Source of the DNA: DATLGB01 sp038318085
GTDB lineage: Bacteria > Actinomycetota > Thermoleophilia > Solirubrobacterales > Solirubrobacteraceae
Length of the DNA stretch: 25,319 bases
NCBI GenBank assembly: GCA_038318085.1
Contig: JBBQBV010000041.1
Location: 1-25,319 of the forward strand
Direction: 5' to 3'
Notes under the pieces: generated by a model
What the model saw: only the letters and a program-made list of their open reading frames with translations
What the model was told of the DNA's origin: nothing
Databases searched by the model: none
Program-made: the position numbers and the translations under genes
Shown here: positions 21,379-25,319 of the stretch, one piece after another
Layout of the letters: each line of letters starts with the position of its first letter
Position numbering within the stretch: position 1 is the stretch's first letter

Positions 21379-23787
21379 GTGCCCGACGCGCGCTTTCAGA
21401 TTCATCCGTACGACTTCGGCGCCGCCCGGCGCCTGGAGCGCGAGCTCGGGCTCTCGCACACGGTCGCGCAGATCCTGACCCGCCGCGGCCTGGCGGACCC
21501 CGTTGCGGCACGGGCGTTTCTGGCCGCCGACGTCCGCCACCCGCTCGACGCTTTCGGCGGCCTGCGCGAGGCGGCCGCGATCGTGCTCGGCCACGTCGAA
21601 CGGGGCTCGCGCATCACCGTGCACGGCGACTACGACGTCGACGGCATCGCCTCGACGGCGATCCTCGTCCGCGTCCTGCGCACGCTCGGCGCCCAGGTGG
21701 ACTGGTTTCTGCCCAGCCGGACCGAGGATGGCTACGGCCTCGCGGCCGCCACCGTCGAGCGCCTCGCCGCCCGCGGCACGCGGCTGCTGCTGACGGCCGA
21801 CTGCGCGATCACCGCCGTGGAGGAGGTCGCCGCCGCGCGGGCGGCCGGGATGGACGTGGTGATCACCGACCACCACGCGCCGCGCGCCGACGGCAGCCTG
21901 CCCGACGCGCCGATCGTCCACCCACGGCTGGGCGGCAATCCCTGTCCGGACCTGTGCGCCGCCGGCGTCGCCTACAAGCTCGCCGGCGCCCTGCTGGAGG
22001 CCGCCGGCCACGATCCGGCGCTCGCCGACGAGGATCTCGACCTCGTTGCGCTGGCGACGGTGGCCGACGTCGTGGCCCTGCACGACGAGAACCGCGCGCT
22101 CGTGCGGGCGGGCCTGAAGGCGCTGGCCGCGACCCGCAAGCCCGGGCTGCGCGCGCTGATGGCCGTCGCGCGGGTGGACCCGAGCGCCCTGGACGCGTGC
22201 GCGATCGGCTTCCGCCTCGCCCCGCGGCTGAACGCCGCCGGCCGCATCGCGCGCGCCGACGCCGGTCTCGAGCTGCTGCTGACCGCCGACGAGGATCGCG
22301 CCCGCGCCGTCGCCGAGGAGCTCGACGGCCTCAACCTGGACCGCCGGGACGTCGAGACGCGCATCCTCTTCGAGGCCGAGGCCCAGCTGAGCACGATCGG
22401 CGACGCGCCCGCCTTCGTCCTCGCCGGGGAGGGGTGGCATCCCGGCGTGATCGGGATCGTCGCCGCCCGGATCGCCGAGCGCCGCTGCCGCCCGACCGTG
22501 ATGATCGCGCTCGACGGCGCCCAGGGGACCGGCTCCGGGCGCTCGGTCCCGGCCTTCGACCTGCTGGCCGGCTTCGACGCGGGCGCGCGCCACCTGCTGC
22601 GCCACGGCGGGCACCGGGCGGCGGCCGGCCTCACGATCGCGCGCTCGCAGGTCGACGCGTTCCGGGACGCCTTCCAGGCGCACGCCGCCGACGTCCTGCG
22701 CCCGGAGGACCTGGTGCCGGTTGAGCGCCTGGACGCCGTCGTGCCCGGCGACGGCCTCGGCCTGCGGCTCGCCGAGGAGCTCGAGCGCCTCGAGCCATTC
22801 GGCCAGGGCAACCCGGCCGTGTCCCTGCTCGTCCCCGCGGTGACGATGACCGACCCGCGGCCGATGGGGGAGGGACGCCACGTGGCCTTCAGCCTGCACG
22901 GCGGCGGCGCGCGCTCGCGGGCCGTGCGCTTCGGCGACGGGACCGGCCTGCCGGCGGACTGCGTCGACGCGTCCGTGCGGCTCGAGATCAACAGCTTCAA
23001 CGGCGCGGTCGAGCCGCGCCTCGTGCTGCGCCGAGCACGGCCGTGCGCGGCGCGGCCGATCGCGATGATCGGAGAGCCCGCCTCGTTCGCGCAGGGCGTC
23101 CTCGCCGAGCTCGACGCGCCGCTGACGCCGTGGCCGCGCGAGCACGCGCCCAGCGCGCGCGAGCAGCGCGACGTCCGCGGCGCCGGCCTCGCGGGGACCG
23201 TCGCCGATCTCGTCGCCGCGGGGGAGCCGGTGCTCGTCGTCGCCGCGCACGCCGCGCACCGCGCCCGCATCCTCGCCGGACGCCTGGGCGGCTTCGCGCT
23301 GACCTCGTGGGGGGCGCTCGCATCCGACCCCTCGCTGTCCGCGCCGTACACGCACGTCGTGGCGCTGGACCCGCCCTTCGACGGGGACCTCGAACGCGCC
23401 GAGGGCGGGGGCTGGGCCCACGCGGCGTGGGGCGAGGCTGAGCTACGCTTTGCGCACGCGATCCACGAATGGGAATACGGTCTGCGCGACCCGCTGGCCT
23501 GTGTCTACCGCGCGCTGCGCGTGGCCGGTCCCACGCGGGGCGAGGCGTCCGCGGCCGTGCTTCGCGGAGGCGGCCCGCAGCCACGCACCCCGGCGCTGGC
23601 CGGGCGGATCGTGCGCGTCCTCTCAGAGCTCGGGCTCGTGGTCCTCGACCGCGACGGGCTCGGGCTCGCCCTCCCCGCGGCGCCGGCTCGCACGAGCCTC
23701 GAGCAGTCCGCGGCGTACATGGCCTACGGCCGGCGCCTGGAGGCGGGGCGCGCATGCCTGACGATCAGACCGGCGAAGGCCGCCTGA
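21379..23787 (+). CDS. recJ: single-strand-specific 5'-3' exonuclease RecJ
   Basis: RecJ degrades single-stranded DNA 5' to 3' with Mn/Mg in recombination and repair. The 802-residue product has the DHH-family motifs: GDYDVDGIAST (83-93; Asp84, Asp86, Asp88), Asp141 (TADCAI, where DCGI is usual), DHH at 164-166, and CAAGVAYKLAG. The DHHA1 part follows with GWHPGVIGIVAARI, GSGRSVPAFDLL and GGHRAAAGLTI, then an OB-like domain. The last ~230 residues form a long C-terminal domain like that of longer RecJ proteins, with a degenerate helicase-like look (VLVVAAHAAHRARILAGRLG). GTG 21379 is the start that gives a normal N-terminus. Its end overlaps rel by 34 bp. Confidence 0.94.
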   Translation: MPDARFQIHPYDFGAARRLERELGLSHTVAQILTRRGLADPVAARAFLAADVRHPLDAFGGLREAAAIVLGHVERGSRITVHGDYDVDGIASTAILVRVLRTLGAQVDWFLPSRTEDGYGLAAATVERLAARGTRLLLTADCAITAVEEVAAARAAGMDVVITDHHAPRADGSLPDAPIVHPRLGGNPCPDLCAAGVAYKLAGALLEAAGHDPALADEDLDLVALATVADVVALHDENRALVRAGLKALAATRKPGLRALMAVARVDPSALDACAIGFRLAPRLNAAGRIARADAGLELLLTADEDRARAVAEELDGLNLDRRDVETRILFEAEAQLSTIGDAPAFVLAGEGWHPGVIGIVAARIAERRCRPTVMIALDGAQGTGSGRSVPAFDLLAGFDAGARHLLRHGGHRAAAGLTIARSQVDAFRDAFQAHAADVLRPEDLVPVERLDAVVPGDGLGLRLAEELERLEPFGQGNPAVSLLVPAVTMTDPRPMGEGRHVAFSLHGGGARSRAVRFGDGTGLPADCVDASVRLEINSFNGAVEPRLVLRRARPCAARPIAMIGEPASFAQGVLAELDAPLTPWPREHAPSAREQRDVRGAGLAGTVADLVAAGEPVLVVAAHAAHRARILAGRLGGFALTSWGALASDPSLSAPYTHVVALDPPFDGDLERAEGGGWAHAAWGEAELRFAHAIHEWEYGLRDPLACVYRALRVAGPTRGEASAAVLRGGGPQPRTPALAGRIVRVLSELGLVVLDRDGLGLALPAAPARTSLEQSAAYMAYGRRLEAGRACLTIRPAKAA

Positions 23788-25319
23788 GCGCCCCCGAGGG
23801 CGAGGGCGCGCCGCCGCCCGCCCCCGTGCCCGGACCCGATCCGGACGCCCAGGCGCTCGCGCAGTTCGTCGAGCGCCGCGAGGTCGGCGCCGTCGAGGAG
23901 GAGCGCACCGGCGCCGTCGCGCTCGGCGAGACGCCGGCCGACCTGACGCCGCTCGAGCGCGAGCTGCTCGCCGACCTCTACGCGATCGTCTCCGAGCACG
24001 CCGACGAGGCCGCCGAGCCCATCGACCGGCGCAAGCTGCTGCAGGCCTTCGTCTTCGCCTGCGAGCACCACGCCGACCAGCGCCGCAAGTCCGGCGAGGA
24101 CTTCATCGTGCATCCCGTCGGGGTGGCGAAGATCTGCGCCGGCATGCGCCTGGACACCGAGACGCTGTGCGCCGCGCTGCTGCACGACACCGTCGAGGAC
24201 ACGAGCGCCTCGCTCGACGAGGTCCACGAGGCCTTCGGCAGCGAGGTCGCGGGCCTCGTGGACGGCGTCACGAAGCTCACCGGCATCGTCTTTCAGTCCC
24301 GCGACGAGGCGCAGGCGGAGAACTACCGCAAGATGCTCGTGGCGATGGCCACGGACATCCGGGTCATCCTGATCAAGCTCGCCGATCGCCTGCACAACAT
24401 GCGCACGCTCGGCTCGATGCCCAAGCAGAAGCAGATCGAGAAGGCCAAGGAGACCCTCGAGATCTACGCGCCGATCGCCCACCGGCTGGGCATCCACGCG
24501 ATCAAGTGGGAGCTCGAGGACCTCGCCTTCGCGACGCTGCACCCGCGCAAGTACCAGGAGATCAAGGCGCTGGTCAACCAGCAGCGCGACGAGCGCGAGC
24601 GCTACGTCGCCAAGGCCGGCCGGTACCTCGAGCAGGAGCTCGACGCGCTCGGCATCCACGCCGAGATCTCCGGCCGCGCCAAGCACTTCTACTCCATCTA
24701 CACGAAGATGACCAAGAAGGACCGCGAGTTCAACGAGATCTACGACCTCACTGCCATGCGGGTGATCGTGGAGTCCGTGAAGGACTGCTACGGGGCGGTC
24801 GGCGTCATCCACTCGCTGTGGAAGCCGCTGCCCGGGCGCTTCAAGGACATGATCGCCATGCCCAAGTTCAACATGTACCAGGCGCTGCACACCACGGTCA
24901 TCGGGCCCGAGGGCCGGCCGCTGGAGATCCAGATCCGCACGGGTGACATGCACGAGCGCGCCGAGTACGGCGTCGCCGCGCACTGGACCTACAAGGAGGG
25001 CACGGGCAGCCGGGTGGACCCGACCGACGTCAAGCTCAAGTGGCTGCGGGCGCTGCTCGACGAGGAGGGCGATCTCGACGCGACGGAGTTCGCGGCGACG
25101 CTCAAGGACGAGCTCGTCGACGAGGAGGTCTACGTCTTCACGCCGAAGGGCGAGGTCAAGCGCCTCACCTACGGCGCCACGCCGCTGGACTTCGCCTACG
25201 AGGTCCACACCGACGTCGGCCACCGCTGCGTCGGCGCGAAGGTCAACGGCAAGATCGTGCCGCTGCACTACGAGCTGCAGTCGGGCGACATCGTCGAGGT
25301 CCTGACCTCCAAGCGCGAG
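23754..25319 (+). CDS. rel: bifunctional (p)ppGpp synthetase/hydrolase Rel (3' end cut by window)
   Basis: Rel makes and degrades (p)ppGpp in the stringent response. 522 codons are visible and the frame is open at the edge. The hydrolase HD domain has His120 (FIVHPVGVA), His144-Asp145 (LLHDTVEDT) and Asp211 (KLADRLHNMRTL). The synthetase has GRAKHFYSIYTKM, IYDLTAMRVIV, GRFKDMIAMPKFNMYQALHT and LEIQIRT. RFKD (362-365) is the basic motif of bifunctional Rel/SpoT enzymes; monofunctional RelA has an acidic one, so both activities are predicted. A TGS domain begins near 458 (VYVFTPKGEVKRL). The rest of the C-terminal regulatory region lies outside. ATG 23754 has GGAGG ten bases upstream (23739-23743) inside recJ. 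A ~60-residue acidic, Pro-rich N-terminal extension precedes the usual start of homology. Confidence 0.97.
   Translation, partial: MPDDQTGEGRLSAPEGEGAPPPAPVPGPDPDAQALAQFVERREVGAVEEERTGAVALGETPADLTPLERELLADLYAIVSEHADEAAEPIDRRKLLQAFVFACEHHADQRRKSGEDFIVHPVGVAKICAGMRLDTETLCAALLHDTVEDTSASLDEVHEAFGSEVAGLVDGVTKLTGIVFQSRDEAQAENYRKMLVAMATDIRVILIKLADRLHNMRTLGSMPKQKQIEKAKETLEIYAPIAHRLGIHAIKWELEDLAFATLHPRKYQEIKALVNQQRDERERYVAKAGRYLEQELDALGIHAEISGRAKHFYSIYTKMTKKDREFNEIYDLTAMRVIVESVKDCYGAVGVIHSLWKPLPGRFKDMIAMPKFNMYQALHTTVIGPEGRPLEIQIRTGDMHERAEYGVAAHWTYKEGTGSRVDPTDVKLKWLRALLDEEGDLDATEFAATLKDELVDEEVYVFTPKGEVKRLTYGATPLDFAYEVHTDVGHRCVGAKVNGKIVPLHYELQSGDIVEVLTSKRE

Noticed and set aside
17636..23421. Very long minus-strand open frames opposite secDF and recJ
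   Set aside because: Low-complexity Arg/Asp/Ala-rich translations with no motifs, mirroring the third-codon GC bias of the real plus-strand genes.

Overview
The window is very GC-rich DNA from a bacterial chromosome, gene-dense on both strands, with GTG/TTG starts and few Shine-Dalgarno sites. An actinobacterium fits best: an ergothioneine pair (egtB, egtD), an actinobacterial-type serC, a DipZ-type CcdA-thioredoxin fusion and a Rel-type (p)ppGpp enzyme. A fused secD-secF and the general style point towards the Thermoleophilia/Solirubrobacterales, but that placement is inference from recall, not a computed phylogeny. Nearly all the genes are housekeeping. I see no prophage, insertion sequence, CRISPR array, rRNA or tRNA.

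Layout. 1-83 is the possible tail of a plus-strand gene, then a hairpin, then the minus-strand run menD-egtB-egtD (4053 down to 128). menH diverges from menD, and their start codons overlap. 4784-4990 holds a tandem hairpin repeat between menH and a small convergent glycine-rich secreted/membrane protein gene. 5277-6125 encodes a coiled-coil hypothetical protein, followed by a frameshifted fragment of a PfpI/DJ-1 gene and serC. serC is convergent with menC and their stop codons overlap. 8464-8973, the only long stretch without an intact gene, holds a decayed hicA-hicB toxin-antitoxin pair and a hairpin. menB-menA (minus) and menE (plus) diverge from only 27 bp. Then come a SAM methyltransferase gene, ilvC, a small membrane protein gene and serA, all plus. 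dipZ (minus) diverges from a zinc-ribbon/PAS protein gene that precedes secDF, a small membrane protein gene, recJ and rel. rel is cut by the window end.

How the genes work together. menD, menH, menC, menE, menB and menA cover most of the classical menaquinone pathway, from isochorismate to demethylmenaquinone. Missing are isochorismate synthase (menF), a DHNA-CoA thioesterase and a certain MenG; the methyltransferase at 11968-12813 is a MenG candidate. egtB and egtD give the histidine-betaine and sulfoxide-forming steps of ergothioneine synthesis; egtA, egtC and egtE are not seen. serA and serC are two of the three serine steps, and ilvC serves branched-chain amino acids. SecDF drives late protein export, DipZ carries reductant across the membrane, RecJ is a repair exonuclease and Rel sets (p)ppGpp.

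The points most worth a second look are the two gene relics (hicAB and pfpI), the tight divergent men pairs with candidate leaderless promoters, an 11-codon reading frame coupled to menC, the tandem hairpin repeat, and the zinc-ribbon/PAS gene next to secDF.
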